Below are positions 40,491 through 49,080 of a stretch of 64,000 nucleotides of DNA, piece by piece. Source of the DNA: Chryseobacterium oranimense (GTDB lineage: Bacteria; Bacteroidota; Bacteroidia; Flavobacteriales; Weeksellaceae); assembly GCF_025244725.1 (NCBI RefSeq), contig NZ_CP104203.1, positions 124,001 through 188,000 of the forward strand, in the 5' to 3' direction. A model generated the notes under the pieces. It was not told the DNA's origin and did no database searches. It saw only the letters and a program-made list of their open reading frames with translations. The position numbers and the translations under genes were made by a program. Every line of letters begins with the position of its first letter. Position 1 is the stretch's first letter.

Positions 40491-42179
40491 ATGAAAAGAT
40501 ACCTATTATTTATTTTACTAATGATTTACGCATTTACTAATGCTCAAATTATCGTAAGTGAAAATTTTGAAGTACCTAATTTAGGTACAAATGGATTTAC
40601 AACTATGTCTGGCTGGTCCGGGAATATGTATATTACACCAAACGCATGGTGTTCAAGTGGTTATACTCTGAAAAATAATACGGTTCCAAGTGGAACTAAT
40701 AATTATATAATATATTCATCAAATTATTCGAACGGTACTGCCTTAAATTATTCATTTAATTATTTTGGATATCAGCCATATGCAAATGTTTCTGGCAATA
40801 TTATCGTTGATTATTCTATAGATGGAGGAACGACTTGGATCGATTTAGGAAGTCCAATTCCCTTTGCTACAAATACATCGGGATTACCTTGTGTAAATAT
40901 TTCAGGGGCAATACCCTCAGGGGCAATACCTGTTGGATCTGATTTTAAGTTTAGAATTCAAATGCAAAATACAATGACATCTAATTCATCGTATTTTAGT
41001 ATTAATATAGATGATATTAAACTTGAACAAACTCCTACATCCATTCCGTCATGTACAAATACCGGGGTATATTATCCTTCTAATGGAAACAATACAGTGG
41101 ATCCAATGAGAGCTACAATTCAATGGTACCCATCTGCCGGAGCAACGGGATATTATTTTAGTTTAGGTACTACTCCCGGAGGTACAGATGTAATAAATAA
41201 TTTTGATTTGGGAAATGTTACACATTATACACCTTTATCTATTTCATCCACAACGCAATATTTCATTACAGTAGTTCCTTATAATTCATTTGGTAATGCT
41301 TCTTGTATAATAAGCAGTTCTTTTACAACTTCTATACGATGTCCACAAATAAACCTTAATGCGAGTGAGAGTTTAGACCTATCAACAAAACCTTTTTTTT
41401 CATGGTATTCTGTGGTAGGAGCAACAGGTTATAAAATGTCTATAGGTACAACTCCACAAGGAGCAGAAGTATATAATGACTTGGACTTAGGTAACACAAC
41501 TGTGTTTCAAGTGCCAACCCCGCTATTATTTAATACACAATATTATGTTACTCTTAAAGCATACAATGCTTTAGGGACATCCTTTGGATGTGAGGCAAAA
41601 AGCTTTAAGACAAAACTGCCGTGTTTTCCATTTGTTTTACAAGCACCACAGGGCTCTGGGATTTCACGCACGCCAATAATTGCTTGGAATCCGATCAATA
41701 CGGTTCAGCCAACAGGAGGATACAAGTTAAGTGTAGGGAAATATATTGGAGCAACGGGGAATGTAAATGATGTATTAGATAACTTTGATGTTGGATATGT
41801 TAGTAATTATCATATAACCACACCTTTAGATGCAAATACAAAATATTTTTACAGAATAGTAGGTTATAATTATCCATACGAGCAGAATACTTGCGCGATA
41901 AATACTTTTAAAACGACTTCAATATTAGGTATTTCAGAGGTGCAAAATGGTAAAAATGCTATTAATATTTATCCTAATCCAACAAAAGATTTTATTAATA
42001 TACATTCAAAAGAGAAAATAAAAAGTGTAGATATTGTTGATTTTTCTGGAAGAAAATTGCTTGGACTTAAATGGGATAATAACAAAGTTGATTTAAGAGA
42101 TCTTTCTAAAGGCAATTATATATTGCAAATAATATTGTCAGACAATTCAGTTTATAATAAAACAATTACCAGAGAATAA
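40491..42179 (+). CDS. T9SS-secreted protein with three fibronectin-III-like repeats
   Basis: A 562-aa protein; start at 40491 (MKRYLLFILLMIYAFTNA signal) instead of the in-frame TTG at 40482. After a jelly-roll-like N-terminal domain with IIVDYSIDGGTTWIDLGSP come three related modules at roughly 185-280, 283-375 and 380-475, each with a W-Y/N-P core and ATGYYFSLGTTPGGTDV- or ATGYKMSIGTTPQGAEV-like strand and a YFITV or YYVTL strand. The C-terminus is a type A sorting domain: NIYPNPTKDFINIHSKEK and LSKGNYILQIILSDNS. Probably a surface adhesin or binding protein. Notably AT-rich, and sits between the two polyamine genes. Confidence 0.88.
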   Translation: MKRYLLFILLMIYAFTNAQIIVSENFEVPNLGTNGFTTMSGWSGNMYITPNAWCSSGYTLKNNTVPSGTNNYIIYSSNYSNGTALNYSFNYFGYQPYANVSGNIIVDYSIDGGTTWIDLGSPIPFATNTSGLPCVNISGAIPSGAIPVGSDFKFRIQMQNTMTSNSSYFSINIDDIKLEQTPTSIPSCTNTGVYYPSNGNNTVDPMRATIQWYPSAGATGYYFSLGTTPGGTDVINNFDLGNVTHYTPLSISSTTQYFITVVPYNSFGNASCIISSSFTTSIRCPQINLNASESLDLSTKPFFSWYSVVGATGYKMSIGTTPQGAEVYNDLDLGNTTVFQVPTPLLFNTQYYVTLKAYNALGTSFGCEAKSFKTKLPCFPFVLQAPQGSGISRTPIIAWNPINTVQPTGGYKLSVGKYIGATGNVNDVLDNFDVGYVSNYHITTPLDANTKYFYRIVGYNYPYEQNTCAINTFKTTSILGISEVQNGKNAINIYPNPTKDFINIHSKEKIKSVDIVDFSGRKLLGLKWDNNKVDLRDLSKGNYILQIILSDNSVYNKTITRE

Positions 42180-42200
42180 AATGTAGAGAAAAATTCTTCT

Positions 42201-42208
42201 TATCTTTG
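42201..42208 (+). promoter_or_regulatory. Promoter -7 box of speB (TATCTTTG)
   Basis: TATCTTTG, 40 bp before the speB ATG. Confidence 0.6.
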
Positions 42209-42248
42209 CCAAATTAACCTTTATTTCATTTAATTTTTTAAATAAAAC

Positions 42249-43106
42249 ATGAGAACATACGCAGGAATTCCTGAAGAAAATGCAACATTAGAAAACTCTA
42301 AAGTAATGCTGGTAACCGTTCCTTACGATGGAACATCAACATGGGGAAAAGGAGCCGATAAAGGCCCGGAATTATTCCTTGATGCTTCTGAAAATATGGA
42401 GCTTTACGACATTGAAACAGGTACTGAACCTTATCTTGACGGAGTATATCTGGCAGGAGAAGTTTCCGAAAACTCTACTCCGGAGGCAATGACGGAAGCA
42501 GTGTATCAGAAAACAAAAGAGCTTTTAAATAATGAAGGGAAGGTATTTACCCTTTTCGGGGGTGAGCATTCTGTTTCTATCGGTTCTATCCGTGCAGTAG
42601 GAGAGAAGTTTGAAAACCTTACCGTTCTTCAGCTGGATGCCCATACAGATTTACGTCCTGAGTTTCATGGATCTACTTCAAACCATGCATGTGCGGTTTT
42701 TGAAGCTAACCAGAAGCATAATCTGGTTCAGGTGGGAATCCGTTCTATGGATGCGGAAGAAGCTGAATACCTGCCGGAAGGAAGAGTGTTTTTTGCCCAT
42801 GAGATTGCTAATAATGACAACTGGATCAACGATGTTCTGGAAAAAGTTTCTGGAAACGTTTATATCACCATCGATCTTGATGCTTTTGACCCTTCTATTG
42901 CTCCTTCTACAGGAACTCCGGAGCCGGGCGGCCTTCGGTGGTATCCTACATTGGAGTTATTGAGAAAAGTATTTGAAAAATGTAACGTTGTGGCTTTCGA
43001 TATTGTAGAATTAATGGATTCTCCGATGGCTAAGCCAACTGCTTTCCTTGCTGCCAAGTTATATTACAAAATGCTTGCTTACAACCATATTTACAATAAT
43101 AACTAA
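42249..43106 (+). CDS. speB: Agmatinase
   Basis: A 285-aa ureohydrolase releasing urea from agmatine to give putrescine. The di-manganese motifs are GGEHSVSIG, LQLDAHTDLRPEF and TIDLDAFDPSIAPSTGTPEPGG, and the fold is complete. Length and sequence suit agmatinase more than arginase. With the arginine decarboxylase at 38137 it would complete arginine to putrescine in two steps. Confidence 0.94.
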   Translation: MRTYAGIPEENATLENSKVMLVTVPYDGTSTWGKGADKGPELFLDASENMELYDIETGTEPYLDGVYLAGEVSENSTPEAMTEAVYQKTKELLNNEGKVFTLFGGEHSVSIGSIRAVGEKFENLTVLQLDAHTDLRPEFHGSTSNHACAVFEANQKHNLVQVGIRSMDAEEAEYLPEGRVFFAHEIANNDNWINDVLEKVSGNVYITIDLDAFDPSIAPSTGTPEPGGLRWYPTLELLRKVFEKCNVVAFDIVELMDSPMAKPTAFLAAKLYYKMLAYNHIYNNN

Positions 43107-43173
43107 ACTTCGCAAGAATCGGATTTTTTCTGCCATATATTCTTAGGAAATTTGTGAGATAAAAAGAAATACT

Positions 43174-44034
43174 ATGTCCACACAAAATCAAATAGATTAT
43201 AACAGAATTGCCAAAGCGATAGAATATATCCGGGGCAATTTCAGGCTTCAGCCGAGTTTGGAGGAAGTGGCGGAAAATATTCATTTGAGTCCGGCCCATT
43301 TTCAGAAGATATTTACGGATTGGGCGGGAACAAGTCCGAAGAAATTTTTACAGTTCATCAGTCTTGAACACGCTAAAAATTTACTGAAAGAAGAAAAAGC
43401 GAGTTTATTTGATACCGCTTACGAGACGGGGCTTTCCAGCACAAGCAGGCTTCATGATCTCTTTGTGAAAATAGAAGGCATGTCTCCGGCGGAATATAAA
43501 AACGGTGGAAAAAGCCTGAGCATTAATTACAGCTTTTCCAGAAGTCCTTTTGGATATGTAATGGCAGCATCCACAGAAAAAGGAATCTGCTATATGGCTT
43601 TTGAAGACGATAAAGAAACAGCATTGGGGAATTTATATGCTAAGTTTCCCAATGCTTCTTTTTTTGAAAAACAGGATGCACTTCAGAAAAATGCACTGTC
43701 CATATTCGGTCAGGACTGGACAAAACTCAACACGATTAAATTACATTTAAAAGGGACAGATTTTCAGCTTAAAGTCTGGGAAAGTCTTTTGTCTATCCCA
43801 ATGGGGAAATTGTCCACTTATGGCAGTCTGGCAGAGAAAATAGGAAATCCTAAGGCTTCCAGAGCGGTTGGAACAGCTATTGGCAGTAATCCTGTTGCAT
43901 TTCTTATCCCGTGCCATCGCGTGATCCAGTCTACCGGGAATCTCGGAGGTTACCGGTGGGGAAGTACCCGTAAACATGCCATTGTGGGATGGGAAAGTTC
44001 CAAAATCTATTCCGGAAATTCTATTGTATTGTAA
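43174..44034 (+). CDS. AraC-type regulator fused to O6-alkylguanine-DNA alkyltransferase (Ada-like, without the Ada N-terminal domain)
   Basis: A 286-aa fusion. Residues 8-105 are an AraC HTH pair (RLQPSLEEVAENIHLSPAHFQKIF and DTAYETGLSSTSRLHDLF). From about residue 115 comes the methyltransferase with active site IPCHRVIQSTGNLGGYRWG (PCHRV, Cys near 248). The N-terminal zinc domain that in E. coli Ada senses methylphosphotriesters is absent, so activation must differ. It repairs O6-alkylguanine. The nearby alkB at 45614 suggests an alkylation-damage group. Confidence 0.93.
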   Translation: MSTQNQIDYNRIAKAIEYIRGNFRLQPSLEEVAENIHLSPAHFQKIFTDWAGTSPKKFLQFISLEHAKNLLKEEKASLFDTAYETGLSSTSRLHDLFVKIEGMSPAEYKNGGKSLSINYSFSRSPFGYVMAASTEKGICYMAFEDDKETALGNLYAKFPNASFFEKQDALQKNALSIFGQDWTKLNTIKLHLKGTDFQLKVWESLLSIPMGKLSTYGSLAEKIGNPKASRAVGTAIGSNPVAFLIPCHRVIQSTGNLGGYRWGSTRKHAIVGWESSKIYSGNSIVL

Positions 44035-44065
44035 TGTATTGGGCAGACAACTCAATCAATTTAGG

Positions 44066-44130
44066 TTTTGGCTAAAGCCTGACTGTATGTTTTTGATGGA
44101 TGAAACGGGCTAAAGCCCGTTCCTATTGAT
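44066..44130 (-). repeat. Dispersed 64-bp palindromic element, family 1, copy D (inverse)
   Basis: TTTTGGCTAAAGCC (44066-44079), then AACGGGCTAAAGCCCGTT (44104-44121) and CCTATTGAT; the reverse complement of copies A and B. Confidence 0.88.
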
Positions 44131-44218
44131 ACTATCTTTGAAATTTATTTGTTCGGTTTATGTTTTATGTTACCTTTAGATTTTAAAATATAGATTTCGA
44201 ACTGATAACATCTCATCA

Positions 44219-45607
44219 ATGGATTTTGAAATTAAGAATGGGAAAGGTCTGCTTTCTATTAACTATGAACCTCAATATTATGGTGAAAGTCTTGCGATAG
44301 GAAACAGTCCCGTACTTTTTCTTTGGGACGATTGTGATGATCCCGGTGATGAAAATTTAGTATTGCTTTCTGTTGATGAGGAAAGTAAATATTTAATCAA
44401 TAATACATTACAGAATATTGATCTGGATGTAGATTATACAGACCGTATCGAAGATTTATTTGATGTTTTACAGCCTTTGCTGCAGTTATTAAAAAACGGA
44501 AAATATCATCTTAGCTTTTCAGAACATAGATTACATAAAAATTTTAGTCCAATAGCTGCTTTTGCAGAAGAAAGGCTTAACAGGGAAGAAGTAGAAAAAG
44601 AAATAGAAAAGTATAACGGGAGATTATATGAGAATAATATCTATGACTATACTTATCACGGCCAATACAACAGCACTTACCGTTTTAATGAATATGAACA
44701 GCCTTTCGTAGCATGGAAATCCAGGGAAGAAACCAACATTAATCTTATACAGCATTATGAAAGCCTGATTTCTTCCGGAGCAAGGCCGTTTGCCATTATT
44801 TTTACTTCTGAATTTCTGGAGGATAACTATCTGCACGAATATATTCTGGACGGTCATCATAAGCTCTGCGCCTACAAAAACCTGGGAATTGATCCGCCAT
44901 GTGCTGTAATTAAATTCCTTGCGGAAGAAAAAGAACAGCTTGGATTAGATGTGGAACGTATTTCCGAGCTGATCTTTCCGTGGCAGTTTAACCACTTTTA
45001 TAATAACTGGAATGGAAAGGAGACGTATTTTAAGAATAATCCCGATAGTTTGCTTAAAAAGCACATTAAAAACGGATGGGTTACCTTTCTTTATCCTGAT
45101 GGAAGAAAAAGAGGGGAAGGTTTTTACATAAATGATATTCCCGACGGCGATTTTAAATACTGGTATGAAAATGGAAAAATAAGTAATATCAAGAGCTTTT
45201 CTCTCGGAAAACCTGTCAGGAAGTCGGTGTTCTATCATGATGATGTAGCTGTTGATTCTGAAAATCATGGAGATAAGGGCTATGAATTCATCTATAAAGA
45301 TGGAGATCTCAGGATTACAAAAAACTGGAACAGAGAAGGGAAGATAGAATCCATTGCTATTCATGAAGCCAAAAGCATCAAACAGATTCCATTAACGGAG
45401 CAGGTTATTTGGGAGTATTCCAGCGAAAGCTATAAAAATATACTCAAACGGAGAGAAGAAGATGAAATTAAAAAAAAACTTGAAAATGAGGAAAGGAATC
45501 TTCAGTTAACGAAAACCAGGAAACAGGAAAAAATATATGAATGGCTTAAGATATTGCTGGTGATGGTCATTATTGTGGTGATTGTTATTTATTTTTATAA
45601 AACTTAA
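44219..45607 (+). CDS. Unknown tail-anchored protein with ParB/Srx-like patch and MORN-like repeats
   Basis: A 462-aa protein with no signal peptide. The N-terminal 230 residues are unlike anything I recognise, but include YILDGHHKLCAYKNLGI, which resembles the DGHHR motif of ParB/sulfiredoxin-fold enzymes. Residues about 280-390 contain YwqK/MORN-type repeats (GWVTFLYPDGRKRGEGFYIN, DGDFKYWYENGKIS). A charged coiled-coil-like segment (KRREEDEIKKKLENEERN) precedes a single C-terminal membrane helix (WLKILLVMVIIVVIVIYFYK), so it is probably tail-anchored with the body in the cytoplasm. It lies between the Ada-like and alkB genes, 6 bp from the latter. Confidence 0.75.
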   Translation: MDFEIKNGKGLLSINYEPQYYGESLAIGNSPVLFLWDDCDDPGDENLVLLSVDEESKYLINNTLQNIDLDVDYTDRIEDLFDVLQPLLQLLKNGKYHLSFSEHRLHKNFSPIAAFAEERLNREEVEKEIEKYNGRLYENNIYDYTYHGQYNSTYRFNEYEQPFVAWKSREETNINLIQHYESLISSGARPFAIIFTSEFLEDNYLHEYILDGHHKLCAYKNLGIDPPCAVIKFLAEEKEQLGLDVERISELIFPWQFNHFYNNWNGKETYFKNNPDSLLKKHIKNGWVTFLYPDGRKRGEGFYINDIPDGDFKYWYENGKISNIKSFSLGKPVRKSVFYHDDVAVDSENHGDKGYEFIYKDGDLRITKNWNREGKIESIAIHEAKSIKQIPLTEQVIWEYSSESYKNILKRREEDEIKKKLENEERNLQLTKTRKQEKIYEWLKILLVMVIIVVIVIYFYKT

Positions 45608-45613
45608 TTAATT

Positions 45614-46225
45614 ATGATGAATCTGTTTGAGGAAATGTCAGAATTCCCTTTAAATATTCTTCCGCATGACGGCACTGTACATTATTACGGAAAGGTTTTC
45701 AATAAAGAAAAGTCTCAGTTCTTTTATGACTATCTGCTGCATCAGATTCCGTGGGAAAATGATGAGGCGATGATCTTCGGAAAGTTAATTCTAACGAAAA
45801 GAAAAGTGGCCTGGTTTGGAGAAAAAGCCTTTGAATACACTTACTCAAAGCGTACAAAACTGGCCAGATTCTGGACTCCGGAGCTGCTGGAACTGAAAAG
45901 AAAATGTGAAGAAGTCTCAGGAGAAACCTATAATTCCTGCCTTCTCAATTTATATCATGACGGAAGTGAAGGCATGGCTTATCACAGCGACGGCGAAACT
46001 GATCTTAAAAAACATGGTGCCATTGCCTCACTCACTTTCGGGGCAGAAAGAAAGTTTTTATTTAAGCATAAAACAACCAAAGAAAAGGTGGAAATATTCC
46101 TGGAAAACGGAAGCCTACTCGTCATGAAAGGAACGACGCAGGAAAACTGGCTGCACAGACTTCCCCCGACTACAAAAGTGAAAACACCAAGAGTGAACCT
46201 GACGTTCAGAACAATTGAGGAATAA
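45614..46225 (+). CDS. alkB: Alkylated DNA repair dioxygenase AlkB
   Basis: A 203-aa Fe(II)/2-oxoglutarate dioxygenase that removes methyl groups from N1-methyladenine or N3-methylcytosine. Motifs are NSCLLNLYHDGSEGMAYHSDGE with the HxD iron pair (HSD), LTFGAERKFLFKHK, WLHRLPP with the third His, and RVNLTFRTI with the two Arg binding 2-oxoglutarate. Length is normal for the ALKBH2/3-like bacterial type. It is 6 bp after the unknown tail-anchored gene, so probably co-transcribed with it. A second ATG directly follows the first. Confidence 0.94.
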   Translation: MMNLFEEMSEFPLNILPHDGTVHYYGKVFNKEKSQFFYDYLLHQIPWENDEAMIFGKLILTKRKVAWFGEKAFEYTYSKRTKLARFWTPELLELKRKCEEVSGETYNSCLLNLYHDGSEGMAYHSDGETDLKKHGAIASLTFGAERKFLFKHKTTKEKVEIFLENGSLLVMKGTTQENWLHRLPPTTKVKTPRVNLTFRTIEE

Positions 46226-46264
46226 AATAAGGTGGCTTCGAGTGCCTCAGCCACCTTATTTTTA
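46225..46264 (+). terminator. Terminator after alkB, built from a GGTGGCTGAGG-type repeat
   Basis: A 13-bp perfect stem (46225-46237 with 46249-46261) and T run. The same sequence, inverted, recurs at 46397-46424. Confidence 0.88.
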
Positions 46265-46335
46265 GATGATAATAATTTCTAGTCTTTATTTTCTGATTCA
46301 TTATGTATTTTTGACATGTGATTCCTGTAGTTCCG

Positions 46336-46424
46336 GGTGGCTGAGGCTCCTGAATCCACTTGCAACCATAAAAAAACCCGGTATTAAACTGTTATTGGTG
46401 GCTGAGGTACTCGTCGAAGCCACC
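46336..46424 (+). repeat. GGTGGCTGAGG hairpin repeats (family 4)
   Basis: GGTGGCTGAGG occurs at 46336-46346 in a partial copy, and in full at 46397-46424 as GGTGGCTGAGGTACTCGTCG with AAGCCACC. The latter is an inverted copy of the alkB terminator hairpin, so the convergent spacer is bracketed by inverted repeats. Confidence 0.7.
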
Positions 46425-46432
46425 ATCCCTTT

Positions 46433-48292
46433 TTATTTTAACACGTCAGCTTCAATAGAACTGTCATCATATACTTTGATAAATGCCTTTGTATAATCCT
46501 TTTTCGTGGCAAAATTCGGATTCTCCATGAATTTCTGAGGATTGATTGCAAAAAGCGGCCACCATGTGCTGCTGATCTGAATCTGGATCTTGTGCCCTTT
46601 CTTGAAGGTATGCATTACATCCTGCAGTCTGAAATTCACTGCTGTTTTCTGGTCAGGTACCAAGGCTTCTCCTTTTTCCCTGGAATTTCTGAACCTTGCC
46701 GGCATGATCTCACTTCTTACCATTTGGTGATAGTTGGGATAGATCACTCCGTCCTTCTTTTCTAAAGGCTTAAAGTCTTCAGGATAAACATCGATCAGCT
46801 TTACGGCAAAATCTGCATCTGTAGAACTGGAGGCAATATTCAGTTTAGCCATAATCTCTCCTGCAAAAATTATATCTTCCGTTAAAACATCCGTTGTAAA
46901 CGTCAAAACATCAGGTCTTCCTTCTGCAAATCTCTGATCTTCGGACATATAATTTTTAGGCGTAAAGCCGTTGAAATCTTTCAGATTATCAGAACTTAAA
47001 ACCGGATTGTTCGGGTCGCTGTAATATTCTGAGAATCCTTGTCCTGCTGTATTTTTTAAAGTGCCGCCTGCCAGATAGAAATTAACCTTCTGGGCGTTTT
47101 TTGGAGGATAAGAAGTAAATTCTCTCCATTCTTTAGACCCTGTGTCGTACATCAGAGCTTCTGGAAGCCCGGCATCCTCTTTTGTATTTCCTTTTAAATA
47201 ATGATTAAAAAACTTAGTTTCAATATTCTTCTGGTAATATGTAGCAATACTGTCCCCGAAGTAGATCTGGTTATGGAAATGTTTACCCTGTTCCTGAGCC
47301 CATGCTCCGTGAGAAAAAGGTCCCATCACGATCGTATTTTTGGCTTTCGGACTTGTTTTTTCTATGGTTTTGTAAATATTCAGCGGTCCTGAAAGGTCTT
47401 CGGCATCAAACCATCCTCCAACCGTCATTACGGCATGATTTACATTTTTCAAATGGGGAAGGAGGCTTCTTTTCTGCCAGAATTCATCATAGTTCGGGTG
47501 ATTCATGATTTCGGTCATGAAGAAATTGTTCTGATAGTATTTTTCATAGCCGTCCTTCAAAGTTCCCATGTCTCTGTAAAACTTAAGACCGTCTTCCGAA
47601 GTCTGCTTTACAAAGTTATCCATATACCAGGCCTTGTTTTCAGGCTTTGTTTTCTGAATTCCGAAAACAGGGAATGTTCTGAAATATCCCAGCATAAATT
47701 TTCCGTTATGAAGAAAATCATCGTTCCAGAAATCGGAAATCGGAGCCTGCGGAGACGAAGCTACCAATGCAGGGTGCTGTGCCAATATTCCTGCTGCAGT
47801 ATAAAATCCGGGATATGAAGTTCCATACTGACCCGCTTTACCATTATTGTCCTTCACATTTTTTAAAAGCCATTCTATAGTGTCATAGGTATCTGTACTT
47901 TCATCTACGTCCTTTTTGGTCTTTCGGTCCACCTGAGGAGTCATATTGGTGAAAGTGCCCTCGCTCATATATCTTCCGCGTACATCCTGGAATACAAAAA
48001 TGTATTTATCTTTCATCAGGAACTGATTAGGTCCCAATTTGGTTCTGTATTCATTTTCGCCGTAAGGAGCAATGCTGTAGCAGGTTCTCTGCATTAGGAA
48101 AGGATATTTGTTTTTGTTCGAAATATCCTTCGGGATGTATATTGCTGTGAAAAGCTTTACCCCATCACGCATCGGAATGTAAACTTCCTTTTTGGTGAAA
48201 TTATCTTTTACAAAAGTATCCTTCTGGTCTGTGTTCTGTGCACGTCCAAGAATGATAAAGAAAATGAATAAAATTGAAATATGGATCTTCAT
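46433..48292 (-). CDS. CocE/NonD-family hydrolase (X-Pro dipeptidyl-peptidase/alpha-amino acid ester hydrolase type), secreted
   Basis: A 619-aa exported serine hydrolase with signal peptide MKIHISILFIFFIILGRAQ. The alpha/beta-hydrolase domain shows YIPMRDGVKLFTAIYIPKD and DVRGRYMSEG, with nucleophile Ser in GQYGTSYPGFYTA (GxSYxG). The C-terminal X-Pro dipeptidyl-peptidase domain (from about residue 430) has FTPKNYMSEDQRF and VMHTFKKGHKIQIQISSTWW. Family members are glutaryl-7-ACA acylases, cocaine esterases and alpha-amino acid ester hydrolases; here probably degradation of peptides or amino acid esters in the periplasm. Confidence 0.93.
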   Translation of the reverse strand: MKIHISILFIFFIILGRAQNTDQKDTFVKDNFTKKEVYIPMRDGVKLFTAIYIPKDISNKNKYPFLMQRTCYSIAPYGENEYRTKLGPNQFLMKDKYIFVFQDVRGRYMSEGTFTNMTPQVDRKTKKDVDESTDTYDTIEWLLKNVKDNNGKAGQYGTSYPGFYTAAGILAQHPALVASSPQAPISDFWNDDFLHNGKFMLGYFRTFPVFGIQKTKPENKAWYMDNFVKQTSEDGLKFYRDMGTLKDGYEKYYQNNFFMTEIMNHPNYDEFWQKRSLLPHLKNVNHAVMTVGGWFDAEDLSGPLNIYKTIEKTSPKAKNTIVMGPFSHGAWAQEQGKHFHNQIYFGDSIATYYQKNIETKFFNHYLKGNTKEDAGLPEALMYDTGSKEWREFTSYPPKNAQKVNFYLAGGTLKNTAGQGFSEYYSDPNNPVLSSDNLKDFNGFTPKNYMSEDQRFAEGRPDVLTFTTDVLTEDIIFAGEIMAKLNIASSSTDADFAVKLIDVYPEDFKPLEKKDGVIYPNYHQMVRSEIMPARFRNSREKGEALVPDQKTAVNFRLQDVMHTFKKGHKIQIQISSTWWPLFAINPQKFMENPNFATKKDYTKAFIKVYDDSSIEADVLK

Positions 48293-48419
48293 AAATAAAA
48301 TTTACGGCTAATTTAGAAATAAATCGTTTCTGTTCTATAGCATACCCTCAATCTTTAACTAAAATAGAAGAAAATAAAAAATAAATCCATCTTCATTAAA
48401 TGCCAAATAAAACACAAAC

Positions 48420-48484
48420 ATCTGCTTGATCTGCTAAATCTGCGAGCAAAATAATCTCTCGCAGATTTAGCAGATTAAGCAGAT
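48420..48484. repeat. 27-bp inverted repeat made of 9-bp units, family 2, copy C
   Basis: Three units ATCTGCTTG, ATCTGCTAA, ATCTGCGAG (48420-48446), then an 11-nt spacer and their reverse complement (48458-48484) with one mismatch. It would fold into a long hairpin. No T run follows. The rest of the spacer 48293-48654 has no gene. Confidence 0.85.
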
Positions 48485-48593
48485 TCTTTAATGTCCCTTT
48501 TCCGAAAAATTATTAAACGTCATACTTATTTCTGCTTATTCAAAAATCATATAAAGAGCCAGTTTGCTGCTGGAAAGATAAAGTCGTAAGTAA

Positions 48594-48621
48594 ATAAAAA
48601 AACATCCCCAAGCGGGGATGT
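48594..48621 (-). terminator. Terminator of the BON/SH3 genes
   Basis: ACATCCCC AAGC GGGGATGT at 48602-48621; on the minus strand TTTTTTTATTT follows. Confidence 0.88.
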
Positions 48622-48654
48622 CTGTGTTGTTTTTTTGAAATCAGTTTCTGAAAC

Positions 48655-49074
48655 TTATGCTCTTAAATATCTTGAATAAGCATATCCTTCCTGGCCATCA
48701 TCAGTCTTAACTTTCCACCAGTCATCAGAAGTCTGCTCGATTAAAGTTACCGATGAACCTTTTGCAGCTTTTCCTACTACAGCAGCTTCAGTAGAAGGCT
48801 CCTGTCTGATGTTCAGGTTAGAATCTTCTGTCGCTACCGTTAAAGAAGCACCTGAAGCTAATCCGGCTACCTGTACATCGATATTGATGTCTGAAGCGGA
48901 ATAAGTAGAGTCAATTGTTCCCAAAGCATTCCATACTGCATCTTTTGCAGCTGTATTGGAAGCACTCCCTGAAACGTAAAGAATACCATCCTGCTCCTGA
49001 ACCTGAAGATTAGAAATTCCTGCAGACTGAGCTGCTGAAACTACGCTTGAATATTTATCTTGTAATGTGCTCAT
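48655..49074 (-). CDS. BON-domain plus SH3b protein without signal peptide
   Basis: A 139-aa protein. Residues 1-70 resemble a BON domain (IsNLQVQEQDGILYVSGSA, AKDAVWNALGTID), and residues 76-139 an SH3b domain (SNLNIRQEPSTEAAVVGKAA, WWKVKTDDGQEGYAYSRYL). SH3b domains normally bind cell wall outside the cytoplasm, yet no signal peptide is visible and only 6 bp separate it from the gene upstream, so no longer start exists. The related BON lipoprotein is cotranscribed upstream. Confidence 0.85.
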   Translation of the reverse strand: MSTLQDKYSSVVSAAQSAGISNLQVQEQDGILYVSGSASNTAAKDAVWNALGTIDSTYSASDINIDVQVAGLASGASLTVATEDSNLNIRQEPSTEAAVVGKAAKGSSVTLIEQTSDDWWKVKTDDGQEGYAYSRYLRA

Positions 49075-49080
49075 CTTAAA

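Noticed and set aside
48420-48484. Short regular repeats as a CRISPR array
   Set aside because: Units are 9 bp, contiguous, without spacers, and followed by an inverted copy; no cas genes are near.
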